NCBI GenBank assembly: GCA_024114885.1
Contig: CP099426.1
Span: 372,001-436,000, forward strand
Direction of reading: 5' to 3'
Origin: Septoria linicola
Lineage: Eukaryota > Ascomycota > Dothideomycetes > Mycosphaerellales > Mycosphaerellaceae
Length of the DNA stretch: 64,000 nt
Shown here: positions 43,264 to 56,200 of the stretch, piece by piece
Layout of the letters: the number at the start of each line of letters is the position of its first letter
Numbering within the stretch: the stretch's first letter is position 1
Translations under genes and position numbers: made by a program
Notes under the pieces: model-generated
What the model was told of the DNA's origin: nothing
What the model saw: only the letters and a program-made list of their open reading frames with translations
The model's database searches: none

Positions 43264-44842
43264 ATGGGCAAGAAGATAGTATACACGAAGATCACGCCGT
43301 TACCCTCCAACGTCCCGCGACAGCTGGCCGTTGAGCTGCTGCATTCGCATGAAGAAGTCATCAAGCTGAACCCGTTAGTGACGGGCGTGAATGCGATCGA
43401 GACCCCGCGCGACAGTCCCAATGAGGAGTACTTTTCACAATGGTACGAGATCAATGAGGTGATCACCTGGGTATGTTTAGCACAATAGTCCGGATGACAG
43501 CCGGAGAGTGACGTCTGCTAACATGTCGTAGGGATTTGGCATGAGGAAGAAGATTGCATTCAAAGGTGTATTCCATGATCAGCCATGGGGTTTGCAGTCG
43601 CACGTGTATGCGCCCATGGGTGTAGACTTGCGCAACAAGTATCGCATAGGCGGCAACCAACCCGGCGAACCACGAGAACCTAGAGAGCTTGGCATCGATA
43701 CACCTCTAGACGGGCTGTATTTGCGAGAAGATGTAGAGATTGTGTGCAATCTGGCATTGGCGAGCTTTGTCAAGAAAGAGACGAAAGAGGCGACTGGTAT
43801 GATGATAGCACGCTTGGCGAAAAAGGCGGAACTGTTGGATGAAGGAAAGCTACACGCCATGTTCGAGAATGGGCGGCTGAAGACCTCGAGGCCGAGCGAG
43901 TTCGTCAACCACGACGACGCGCACAGCATTGCGCCGAGCAGCCCAGGTGGAGCAATGCCAGGCAGCCCAAGTCCTTCAATGTCTTCAGCCGGATTTGGCC
44001 AACAGTTCGGGCCAAGGCTGGATCAGAAAGGATATGGCAAGTATCATGATGTCGCGAGAACAAATAGCTTGAGAGTGAGCGGATACATGCCTGCCTACCA
44101 GCAGCAGGGCTACAATGGTCCTGAATCATCGCCACGACCAAGCACGACGAACATGCCCATGATCAATGAGCTGCCTGGCGACTATCATCAGCAGCAAGGA
44201 CTACAACCACAGCCCTTCACACCACAGGGCCAAGTCTTCCGATCAGAACTTCCAGGAGATAGCAGTTTCAGCACAGGCACTCCATCACCTCAACCTTCAC
44301 CAGGACAGGCACCAGCAGATTTTGAGAAGCCTCCCATCCAACAGTACCACGCCTATCCGGCTCCTCCACAGCATCAACATCCCTCCGACCGCAGCAGCGT
44401 CTCGACCCAGGGCGGCCACTATCACGCATATTCCACTTCGGATGCCTCGCAGCGCAATTACAGCGTAAGCTCACAAGGCAGTCACAGCCATAGCAATTCG
44501 TATGGTCCGGTCGGTCAAGCAATAACCATAGACAACAACGCTGGCTTGACCGCACATCGGTACTCCGACCCAAACGGCCCGCCATACCCGAGCTCGAGAC
44601 CTCAGAGCGAAGCAGTACCCGATCATCAGCGCTTTTCCCAGCTGAGCGTCCAAAGTAATGGCCCTGCGCCCGCGATACCACCACGAGACACGAGGCGGAA
44701 CAGCGCATTCATAGCAAACGGCACAAACAGCAGTAACAACCACAGTCCCACTGGTACTAGTGCAAAATGTCCGGTGTGCGGACTCTTCGAGGGCGATGAA
44801 GCTGCTGTGAGCCATCATGTCAGTAAAGCGCACTTTACGTGA
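43264..44842 (+). CDS. DUF7053-family protein with C-terminal C2H2-like finger
   Basis: Exons 43264-43470 and 43532-44842 give 505 residues. Residues 1-200 form the conserved fungal domain: T-K-I-T-P-L-P-S-N-V-P-R-Q-L-A-V-E-L-L-H-S-H-E-E-V, L-N-P-L-V-T-G, W-Y-E-I-N-E, G-V-F-H-D-Q-P-W-G-L-Q, A-P-M-G-V-D-L-R-N-K and L-Y-L-R-E-D. A long Gln/Pro/Ser/Tyr-rich disordered region follows. At the end, C482-x2-C485-x12-H498-x4-H503 could bind zinc. The biochemical function is unknown. The 61-bp intron has a TGCTAACA branch site. The coding start is the first in-frame ATG after an acceptor-like site; the frame upstream is open but lacks ATG. Confidence 0.85.
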
Positions 44843-45201
44843 TTGCACGAAGGTTCTTGTGCTGTCCACTATTTTTGCTCCAGGCGGAGCAACGGAAGCA
44901 ACGATTCTGGATATTGATAGCCCAGCCGCGATGAGTTTACGAGATGTGATAGCTACGTTTGATTGATTTGAGAGAGGAAGCGGATACCCCAGGATGATTT
45001 GAGACGGTTCACTTCTTGTATGTATGTTACTACAGAGCCTTTTTTTTCCGTCACTGTGAGCGAGGAGCAATCGAGTGCTTCAACAGAACGTTGTCAAGAT
45101 CAATCATCTCACCTGCTGAGCATTGAGTCGTTTCGTTGGCGAAGATGTAGCTCGTACGACAGCTTGTTGGGATTCCTGATGATCTTTCAGACCTCCACAT
45201 A
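44843..45201. other. 3' flank between the DUF7053 gene and the nested transposons
   Basis: Normal-composition unique sequence, nothing recognised; it holds the DUF7053 3' end. Confidence 0.5.
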
Positions 45202-45248
45202 GAAGGCTTCCCCACGTGACGAGTTTTCCCACGTAACGAGGAATTTGA
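45202..45248 (+). repeat. Left terminal inverted repeat of the large pogo element
   Basis: Contains two CACGTRACGAG words (CACGTGACGAG and CACGTAACGAG) about 19 bases apart, also found inverted at the other end. These may be transposase sites. Barely mutated. Confidence 0.8.
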
Positions 45249-46217
45249 GCGACTTTCTATCTACTTCCAACACGTATAGTTCAATAACTATAGACTCTAT
45301 TAATGTAGTAATTAATGAACTGAACTCGTAGAGTCGTCTAAATATTACTACTATTACTAGATTATATAATATATACCTAGAGATACTACGGAGGAGGTAG
45401 AGATCCCTATAAGGTACTAAAGATAATTAGTATTAGAAGAATCAACTCTTAAACCTAGTATAGGAGTCTATACTTATTAAATATATAAATAAGCTAACTA
45501 CTAGGGATATTTCTCTTACTCTTATAATAGTTTATACCTTTACTACTACTATTATTAGTAGATAGCCTAGAAAGAACTAGGTAGGTAGTTTTCTTAGTAG
45601 GTATATAAAAGAGCTAGAATTATATTATCTTCGACTCCTAGATAAAGAGAGAAAGAAGGCTAATAACTACGCTTTAATTAAGTTATTCTATAATACCTTA
45701 GGCTAGAAGATTAAGAGATACTCGATTACTCTATCTAATATATATAATATAGACGAGAAGAGAGCTATAATTAGCTTTATATAGTAGATAAAGCGAATAT
45801 TTACTAAAGGCTTAAAATAAGAGAAGAAATTAATTAGTAATATATAGGATAGTAATCGTAAGTAGATTATAATCCTAGCCTATATCTATATAGATAGTAC
45901 TATACTTCTACCTATACTAATTTATAAGGTAGTTACTAGTAATTTATAAGACTCTTAGCTATAGGATTTTAATAGTATAAAGTATATAGCTTTCTTTACT
46001 TCTTTACTAAATAGATAGACTAATAACAAGCTTAGATTAGTATAGCTAAAGGAGATATTTAACTATTATACTAAGGCTAAGGCTAGTAGAGACTAGTAGC
46101 TTCTAATCCTTAATAGCTATAGCTCTTATTTAATACTAGAGTTCCTTAAATAGAGCCTAAGTTATAGGATCCTAATTAGTATATTTCTACTATATATAAT
46201 ATACTAACTATAACTAC

Positions 46218-46495
46218 TATTAAAAGTAGAGGGCGTTTATAGATACTATATAATGTTAAGGAGGGTATAGCGTAGTAAAGAAGAATAGGGGATTAATCTT
46301 GAACTGACTTATATATATAGTATAGTAGTAATATGCTAGGAACTAAATATAAAGTTAATTGAGTTTATTATCTAAGAAGAGAAGAGAGAGAAGCAAGATA
46401 TACCTCTTACTAAGCCTTAGGTGGATGCCTTAGGCATCTAGAACTATGCTTAGAAGTCTATATCTAGACTAACTATCTAGGATACATTCTTAATA
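46218..46495 (-). repeat. Copia LTR (3' LTR in coding direction)
   Basis: Starts TATTAAAAG, ends TTCTTAATA, the RIP-altered form of TGTT...AACA ends. By eye, about 14 differences from the other LTR, all transitions. Confidence 0.85.
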
Positions 46496-49400
46496 CTCCT
46501 ACTTATACTATATAGTCAGATCTTTTAATAGATTATCTATAGTACTCAAATGCTAGTCCTAATCTTAATTAGTTATTAAGTACTTACTTTTCAGACTAAT
46601 AACTAGATAGCACTAACTGTTAATCTAATAAACTTTCTATACTACTATCTTCTACAAAAAGGCAAAAGAAATACCTTCTATAAGATCTTCCTTCTCTCTT
46701 ATATAGGAGTAGATTGTTTAGGACATAGACTATCTAGTAAGTTGCCCCTATCCTTTCTTATAGCTAATTCTAATAGCTCCCTAGATTCCTTATAGCCTAG
46801 TCCCTTACTTAGTTATATTCTATATAGCTTCTTAGTTCCCTAATAGTCTTTAGAGTGTACTATTCTTAGCTATAAAGATCTTATATTAAGCTAGGGAGCA
46901 GAGTAACTATATACTAGTAGAGGAGATAATAGCTACTATAGAGGAGGTCTTTAACATTAACTAGTACTTGGCCTTAGGGGGTGTCTAGTTTAGCTAGGTA
47001 CTATATAGTAATATTGTAGTTAGTAACAGGTCTAATATTAGTAAGGGTATTTAGGACTTTATAAAGTCTAACTAAGGAGGAGTCAAGTAACTAAAATCTT
47101 TCTTTTAGACTCCTCTTGGTTCAGCTCTAAGGCTTGGAGTTATCTTTTGTATATCTCTTATACAAGGTAGAGCTGCCTTATAAACTCCTAAAACTATAGT
47201 CTATTCTTTAGCTTAGTAAGACTATCTACTACTATCTCTTTTATATTCACATATTCTATAGAGATAAGTCTATTCTACTAGAGCTTTCTTATAGTATTGT
47301 ATAAGATATTAATATATTTGGACTTGTTATAAACATATAAGTCCTTAACTAGAGTAAGAGTAGCTTAGTTATTACCTTTTAGCTAAATTAGCCTGATTCT
47401 AGTAACAGTTTCCTAGTTACTAAGGATCCTTAGTTAGTAAGAACATTCTCCTACTAACTCTAGGCATCCAAGCTCTCTTAAAAGAGTACTAAGGAACTAT
47501 AACTGTTTTGTATATACTTCTATAGCTATGTATTTAGCTTCTATTATAGATATAGCTACAGATTTCTACTTCTTACTTATCTAGGAGATTAGTATACTAT
47601 AAAGGAAGAAGACATATCTAAGGATTGAGACTCTATTAGTCTTGTCTATTATATAGTTAGAGTCTATATATCTAGTAAGGCAGCCTTAACTATTCCTTAA
47701 GTATCTTAGACTAAGGTCTAGGTTTGATCTCAGGTATCTAGTTAGCTTCTTTAGAGCCTTTATATATCCTACTATTAGATTACTAATATAGGAGCTCAAT
47801 CTTCTAAGGGCAAATGAAATGTCTAGTCTTGTAACAGTTATAAGCTATATCTATGTTCTAATAATAGATTAGTACTCCTATTTGTTACACCTTTTATTAT
47901 TTAGTCTAGTAGGCTTTAGACTTTCATAGCTGTCTATTAGTAAAAGAGTTAGTAATATAGTCTCTTAACCTATTCCTATCTTAGCTAGGTTCTCTTAGAT
48001 ATAGTACTTCTAGTTAAGTTTTAGCTAGCCTTACTATCTGTTTCTTGTTAGTCTTATTCTAAGAATCTTATCTAGTTCTCTAAGATCTTTGATCTTGAAG
48101 ACCTTACTAAGTTAGTCTTTAAACTAGAGGACATCTTCTAGTCTCTCTATAGTAATAGGTATGTTATTAATATAGATTAGGATTATTAGGTCTTTCCTTT
48201 TCTTATAGATTAGAAGACATAGGTCCACTTCTAATTATCTAAATCCTATTCCTTTCAGCTTTGACATATATAGCTGATTCTAGTCTCTTGTAGCTTACTT
48301 TAGCCTATAGAGACTCCTTAGAACTTATAAGACTATACTAGTTAGTAGGTCAACACCTAGTAGTAGGATTATATAGATATCCTTATATAAAGTGCTCTCT
48401 ATAAATACATTATTCATATCTACTTAGTATAGAACTAGGTCCTTCTTATAGACTACAGCTATAAATCCTCTTAGAGTATCCTACCTAACTATAAGGGTAA
48501 AAGTTTCTATATAGTCTACTCTATACTTTTAGGAGAACCCTCTTATAACTAGTCTTGCCTTGAACTTTTTAATAGCTCTACTAAGCTTTCTCTTAACATT
48601 AAAGACCTATCTTAAGGTGACTAGGTTAGCCCCTTTTAGTAGGACTACTATAGTCTAGGTGTTATTACTTACAAGTATATCTAGCTCCTTCTAAATAGCT
48701 TCTTACTAGAGATAACTTTACTTAGGATTACTTACTACTTCCTTATAGTTCCTTAGGATTAGAACCTCCTATTTATATATTCCTACTTCTTTAGTAGCTA
48801 AGAATGTAATCTCTTTAACTTCCTCTAAGAATTCTAGGTCCTATAGGATACCTAGGTTAATAGAGCTTATAGCTAAGAAGAAAGCCTAATGCTCTAGGAG
48901 TATTTCCTTGTCTAGCTAACTATTCTAATCTAGCTTAAGCCTAATTAGCTTTAGCTTCTAGTTAAATCTATTAAGTTCTTAGGATACTTTCCTCTTTCTA
49001 AGAGTTTGCCTTAGAGCTGTCTACTCCTAATCTACCTCTATAGTTTCTTAGGTAGAATTCTTAGATTCTTTCTTAACTTTCTTTTAGTCTAGGAATTTTC
49101 TATACTCTCCTATATCTTCTAGTAGAGGTAGAAGTTATATAAAGAGTTTCTTTCCTTCCTAAACCTATACTAATAGCTAAGGGGGAGGAGGCTTCTACTA
49201 GCCTAGACTAGGAGCACCTAGGGTACTCCTACTAGCTTGTAGAGTAGGCTAGCTAATAGTTCTTAGCCTTCTAATAGGTCTTCTTTCTAGAGCTGAACTA
49301 GAGAGATTCTTGATCTTAATATTTAAGTCTAATTCTCTACCTAGCTTATCTTTAAAGAAGATTATATTAGTGTGCTACTTGATAGCCTTCATATCTAGCT

Positions 49401-52219
49401 TCTAGAACTTCTATACCTTTACTATATTGTTATAGTATCTAACAAATATAGCATCCTTTCCTCTGTTTATTAGTTTGTTACTCCTTACCTACTAAGGCTA
49501 TACTCTTATATCTATATATACTACAGCTCTATATCCCTATACCTTGAGGTAGGAGACTATTAGTTTGATCCTATTAAAAGCTTTATTAGGTAAGAGCTTG
49601 AATCCCTTAATATTAGGTCTATTTAGAAGCTTGTTCCTTATATATACCTGTACTTTAAGGGCTTCTAGCTAAAACTTAATAGGTATCTTACTTTCTTCGA
49701 GCATTACTCTAATAGAGGCCTCTAATGTTTAGATAGACCTCTTAACTACTCTATTCTAGAGTAAATTATAGGCCTTAGTTAGCTTAAAGGTAATTCTAAA
49801 GTCCTTCTCCTACTATTTAATTAAAGTAGTAATCTCTCTAGCATTGTTAGCCCTTATAGACTTAAGGAGTACTACTAACTGCCTTTCTGCCTTAATCCTC
49901 CAGTTCTAAAGAGTAGTTAGTGTATCTGATCTGGCCTTAAGTAGAAATACCTATTTCTTTCTTAAAAAGTTATTAACAATCTTAAGCTACTATATAAAAC
50001 CTTTTACTAATAATAGTAATAGTCTACAGATATCCACTAATATAAGGGCTAGTCTTTCAGGTCTTCTCTTAATAGACTTACCTAGGTGTTTCTTTATCTT
50101 ACCTATTATATAGATCCTATACTTATACTCTTCCTAGTTAGGGATTAGAATTCTTTCCTTTAGGTTAGTAACTTTATAAAGGTTTGAGAGTAACCCTCTT
50201 CTAAAGTATGTAAATCTTCTATACTATAGCTCTTACTATTTTAGATCCTTCTCTAATAGGGCAGTATAGGCATTATTAACCTCTATAGGATCATATAGTA
50301 AGTAATATAACTTTTCCTATAGGAGAGGTAATATCTTACTAACAAATAGAACACCTCTAACTAGCTTGGTCTTCACAACTATTTAGCTATCTAGGGAGGT
50401 GAGAGTGAAATTAGGCTTCTAGACTCTAAATTGCTTACTAAACTGATCCTATAATATAAGATTTACTTTAAGATTAGGAACAAATAGTACCCTATTAAGT
50501 AGAACTTCTCCTCCTAAGATTCCCTTTATCTATACTAGTCTAGAGTAGGTTATATAGAGGTATCCTCCTCCTACCTTGATCTATACTTTCTTCCTTAGTA
50601 GCTTTACTAATCTAAAGAAGGATAGTTAGTTAGTTATATAGGATAAGGTATAGGAATCTAAGAGCTATTCTTAGGGTAATAACTTACCTTTAGCCTTAAT
50701 TATAGAATAGGCCAACTTATCTTGGTTATTATCTTCTAATAGGGAATTATTATTGCTTCTAGAACTAGAGTAAGTTCTAGAATCAGAACTAGAACTAGAC
50801 TCTTAGGCTGAAAATCCTTTCTTTAGAAGCTTTCTAGACTTTTCTATCCTCTGAAGCTACTTGCCTATTTTCTAGACAACCTTCTTTAGCTTATTATATA
50901 ATAATGACTTATAGACAGCTTTCTTAATATATCTAGCATTCTTTAGTAAAGGGGATCTTCTAACCCTCTCTCTAAAAAATAATCCCTAAGGGTCCTTCTA
51001 GTTCTTAGTACTATTTCTCTACTAGGACAGTTTCTTAGTAGTAGGGAGGTTAGGACAATCCTTTAACTAGTACTTCCCTTTCTTATAGAGCTAGCACATT
51101 AGTAGGGACTTTCCTTAGTAGAGCTACCTAGAATAGAATATAGCTAGACCTATGTCTATCTTATCTAGATTATCTCTTACCTCTTAGGACTCAAGTAGAA
51201 GGAGAATAGTGTCTATATCTAAGGATAGTTAGGTTATAATAGTATCCTTAGCTACTTAGTATAATATAGGTAGGGACTATAGGAGATGTTTTAGCCTTTT
51301 CTCTTAGCTCTAGTAGTAGGCTTCCTAAGGATCAATCTTAGTAATCCTCTTGCCTAGGCCTCTAAGGTGTCTCTATACTTCCCTAATTGTCTTATTAGGT
51401 GACATCCTAAATGTAACAAACTACTTAATTAGACCTATAGTATAGGACTTTAGGACTCTGTTATACTTGTTCTAGAGAATTACCTATATCTTAGCTACTA
51501 GTATAGTAACATACTATGTCTCTAGCTCCATTTTATTATCTTTACTAATACTGTATCTAATACTAAACCTGTATACTACATTGTCTTTTAAGAAGTGTTG
51601 ATTCTAAGTAACATATATCTAAAGACTAGTATCCTACTAAACTATATATAGGTTCCCTCTAATAATTAGTTAGCTAATTGCTTAGAACTAGTCCTTTCCT
51701 TCTAGCTTGTCTGTCTATAGCTTGAACTATCTCTTCTAGTTAGTTCTGTCTAGGATTAGAATCCTTTAGCTCTTCTTATCCTCTTAGTCTATTATAGAAA
51801 TAGGTGAATAGAATAAATAATTAGTAGAATGCTTTAGACTAGCTAAGGATTCTAGAGAAGGGTAATTTCTTATAGTAGGGAGACTAGCTCTAAGGGACAG
51901 GGATTCCTCGTATTTAGGAAATTACTAAGACTCAGATCTTTCTCTCTTAGTAGAGTTTCTATTACTAGGTAGTAGGAAGGCTAAGTGGCCTCTTCTAACT
52001 CTAGTAATACTAGGTATAATAGTAGAGAACTAGGTAGGTATTAATAAAGCAGAAACACACTACTGTCTTATAGAGATCTTTACTAACTTATATACTACTA
52101 GGTACAAACTAGCTTCGTTAGTAATATAGTTAGAGAAACTTCTAGGCCCTAAATGTTTTCTATAAACTGTAAGGGATACAAGTAACCTATACTAACATAG
52201 GTTGCTCCTATTTAGTGCA

Positions 52220-52238
52220 TAAACCCGGGCTTATAACC
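52220..52238 (-). other. Candidate copia primer-binding site
   Basis: The minus strand next to the 5' LTR reads GGTTATAAGCCCGGGTT. This resembles the anticodon-side half of initiator tRNA-Met used by copia elements, with one change consistent with RIP. Confidence 0.55.
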
Positions 52239-52516
52239 TATTAAAAGTAGAGAGCGTTTGTAGATACTATATAATGTTAAGGAGGGTATAGTATAGTAAA
52301 GAAGAATAGGGGATTAATCTTGAACTAACTTATATATATAGTGTAGTAGTAATATACTAGGAACTAAATACAAAGTTAATTAAGTTTGTTATCTAAGAAG
52401 AGAAGAGAGAGAAGCAAGATATACCTCTTACTAAGCCTTAGGTGGATGCCTTAGGCATCTAGAACTATGCTCAGAAGTCTATATCTAGACTGACCATCTA
52501 GGATACATTCTCAATA
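52239..52516 (-). repeat. Copia LTR (5' LTR in coding direction)
   Basis: 278 bp, paired with 46218-46495, followed by the target duplication ACTAC. Confidence 0.85.
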
Positions 52517-53060
52517 ACTACTAGATATTAAGTTATTTAGTCTATTAGCTTCCTATTACTCTACTAATTTAAGCTACTATATAGTAGAGTCTTAGAAGCT
52601 ATCTATAGTATTAAAGCGTAATTTCTTCTACTTATTCTAGCCTATATAGAACTCTATAATAATAGTAAAGAACGTCCTATTAGGCTTCTAAGCTATAGGC
52701 CTAAATCTATTTAATTCTATAGTAGTTCTTTAGAGTATACCTAATCTAAGATAGGCTAGGCTAGGTAACCTAGTAAGCTCTATATTATAGCTAGAGAGTA
52801 GTAGTAGCTCCTCTAGCTCTAGGCTAGACTATAGAAAAGTTTAGGCTATAATTAACTAAGCTATCTTTACTAAGGACTTAGAAATAGTAAATAAGCTTAA
52901 ACTTTAAGTTTATAAGCTTATTACTAAGAATACTATCTTTAAGACTAAGAATACTAGCTTCTAATAAGCTCTAAATAATAAGAAGAAGAAGAGATAACGT
53001 AGTAAGACTCTTATAGAAGAAGTAAGAGCTAATAGCTAATAAAGAGATATCTTTTAGAGC

Positions 53061-53232
53061 TATAAAAGAGGTATATAGTAATATATAGAGCGCCTTCCTA
53101 ATAATACTATTAGGATATCGTAAGACTAATTCTTACCTCCTTTCGGATATATACGCGTACTATAATTATACCGTATACTAAGCCTACGAGCCTAAGATAG
53201 GTCTTAGCTTTTAACCTTACCTAGCTCTTATA
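53061..53232 (-). repeat. Gypsy LTR (3' LTR in coding direction)
   Basis: 172 bp, TATAAAAG...CTCTTATA, the RIP form of TGT...ACA-type ends. By eye, about 13 transitions separate it from its partner. Confidence 0.85.
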
Positions 53233-56200
53233 ACTATCTCCTCTCTCTAAAAGAGCTATCCTTAGCGATATCCTTACTTAATAGGTTATATTCTAGGCTA
53301 CCTATTTAGTCTTTATAATATACTTTATATATTCTACGCCTATCGCGTCTCTAACGCGTTATACCTACGAACCTTTAGCGCGTTATATAAATACGCGCTA
53401 TAAAGTAAAGAGTTACTATATATATTTACGTTTACGTAGTAATTAATATAATCTCTACTATAGCGACTACGTCGCTAGGCTTAAGTATGTTCTTTAAAAA
53501 CTCTTCTAACTCTCTCTTAGACTTTCTTTCTATATATATAATATTTTCTATATTCTTAGTAAGCTAGTATCTCTATATAATTACTATACTACTAACGTAA
53601 GTATAATACTACCGAAGCGTACTAGAGTCGTAGTCCTAAACCGCCTACTATATACTATCGACGATATTAGAGGCTATAGAGATATCGAGATCTACCTCTA
53701 CTATATTAAGTATATCTACGACGGTATAGATCTTTAAATACTCTTTAACTACGCTTTACCTACTAACGGACTACGTATAGACGACGAACCTACGTATAAC
53801 GGGGTAATAAAGCCTAGCTAGAAGGTTAAGTATTAGCGCTATAAGCGCTAATACTACTATTATAAGCGTATTACTAATAGAAACCTTAAGCGGTAGGCGC
53901 GCTACGTACTATACTACTATAGGTAGCTAGAGACTCTCTCTAAGAGCGTACGTAAAGAGTAGGTAAAGCGCTACCTAAAGGCTCTCTATACCTCTATTAA
54001 GACCTCTAAGAGAGTCTTTACTAGTAATAAGGGTAAAGCTATTAGTAGCTAGGATACGCTACGTAAGGCGAGCGTACTCGCCTCGCTACTAGCTAGCGCG
54101 ATATCCGTCGCTAGTCTAGCGGAGACCTAGCGCTAGTCTAACTTTATAGTAGCTATATTTAAGCTATAGTACGAGGTATACCTACTCTTCCTATACGATC
54201 CTTATACGATACTAATACTCTTTATAGACTAACTATATAGTAGGCGCCTCTAGCGACGCCCTAGACGCTACTATAGAGATAGCTTACTCTAAGGATAGTA
54301 ACTAGGAGGAGAGTAAGCTATTAGAGGATATAGTATCTAATAAGGAGATAGACGAGGTAGACGAGGATAAGGACGTAGAGAGCGTCGATAGTAGCGGAAA
54401 CGCTAGCGACGACGCGCTCTCTATAGACGATAAATAAGCGTTTCGCTCGCTAACTATCTACGCCTCTTATACTCTACTCGCGCCTATATAGGCTATAGTT
54501 AAATACTTGCTTCTTACTTATAGGTACTATACGACCCGCTTAGCGAGCGTATATAAATAATATAGTTTACGCTTCGATATATCCTAAATACCTTAGTAAT
54601 TTTCTTACTCTCTTAAATTTAAAGTTTACCTCTATATATAGGTTTAGTACTTAGTACTTAGTATTACTATATTAGTACCTCGGCGTATTAGTACCTTAGC
54701 GTATTAGCGCCTTAGCGCTTCTATCTTACTACGCGCCCGCTTATACGCTACGCTTCGAATACGTCTAGTACTATATAGCTACTAATATATTCTTTAGGTT
54801 CCTAACTTCCTACTAGTCGTACTCTTTAGGCTAGCTCTACTAGTAGATTAAGTACTAGCGTACGCTCTTCCTTACTCGAGTTCTAAGGATCTTCTTAACT
54901 TCCTATTTACTCTAGTAGTCTATAAGTAGTATATTCTCTACCTACGTCTCGCTATCCTTCTAAGGTTCTAGAAGCGATATATAAAATACGTTATAGATAA
55001 GAGCGTCTAGTAGTAGGGCCAAGTAGTACGCCTACTTCTCTACTACGTTAATTACTTTAAAAGGCCTAGTAAACTTATCTACTAACTTCTTTAAAGGAAC
55101 CTTTAATCGTAGGTTCTTTATCGATAGTAAGACTATATCGCTAACCTTATATTCCTTAGCCTAATATCTATTATTAAAGTATCTAGCCTACGTCTCGCTT
55201 ACTTCTTACTAGCGTTTACTTAGCGTCTTATAGTTCTTCTTTAATCTTTCTATAGCTTCCTTAGCGGCTAATATCTCTTTTTTAGAAAGCGCGCCTTAAG
55301 CTTCTTACCTACTCGTTACTAGCTCTAGATTAAAACTATATAGTACTATAAATAGTAATATTTTTAATATCGTATATATACTATTATTATATACGAACTC
55401 GGCTTATACTAATAGGTCTACCTAGTTATCTTACTACTTTACGTAGTAGATACGTAGGTAAGTCTTAAGCGTCTAATTCGCTCTTTCGGTTTACTCGTCC
55501 GTTTACAGATAGAACGCTATACTTAGCTTACGCTTTATATACGCCTCGTAGTAGAAGTTAGACTAGAACTAACTCGTAAATATAGACCCTCTATCGCTAA
55601 TAATACCTATAGGTATACTATAATACCTAATTACTTCTAATATTAAGACTCTTATAAGGTTACTACTAGTATACTTCTTTATAGTTAGGATAAAGATAAC
55701 TATCTTCGTATATCGGTCGATAATAACTAGAATCGTATTATATACGTATACTCCTCGCTTACTTAGTAGAAGGTCTATAATAAAATCCTAAGTTAACTCT
55801 TAGAATAGACGGTCTAGTATAGGTAGCGTAGTTAGCTCGCTATATAGTCGATAGCGATACGCTTTTACCTTCTAGTAACTCCTATAGAACTCTACGTATT
55901 ATACGATATCCTTAGTTATCTCTAGCTACTAGTACTTTCTTCGTACTAGCGAGATAGTCTTATCCTTACTAAAATAGCCTATAAAGGTATTATCGTAATA
56001 TATATAAATTACCTACGTCTATAAGGCGTAGTCCTTAGGTACGTATAGTAAATCGTCTATCTAGAGGTTCCTTTCTCTTATAGTATATTACTCGAATCGG
56101 CTACTATTATTTATCGCTTATAAGTATACTACGCTTATACTTAGCTTAGCCTATACTAGCGCGCGAGTATATCTAAGGATTAAGTCTAAGATATTTATAT

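Larger units (their letters stand above)
46218..52516 (-). mobile_element. Ty1/copia LTR retrotransposon, RIP-mutated, nested in pogo
   Basis: Two 278-bp LTRs flank a 5.7-kb body, with target duplication ACTAC at 46213-46217 and 52517-52521. The coding strand is minus. Next to the LTR at 52239, the minus strand reads GGTTATAAGCCCGG, which fits a half-tRNA-iMet primer site of the copia type, and a purine tract borders the other LTR. On the minus strand a Gag CCHC knuckle is recognisable at 51052-51102, and a reverse-transcriptase Y-V-D-D-I motif, now Y-I-N-N-I, at about 48157-48180, followed by an F-K-I-K-D-L-R-E stretch. Stops are frequent, so it is inactive. Confidence 0.88.

Noticed and set aside
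44268..45070. Minus-strand frames of 146 and 199 codons
   Set aside because: Antisense shadows of the DUF7053 gene's Gln/Pro/Ser-rich exon and its 3' flank.
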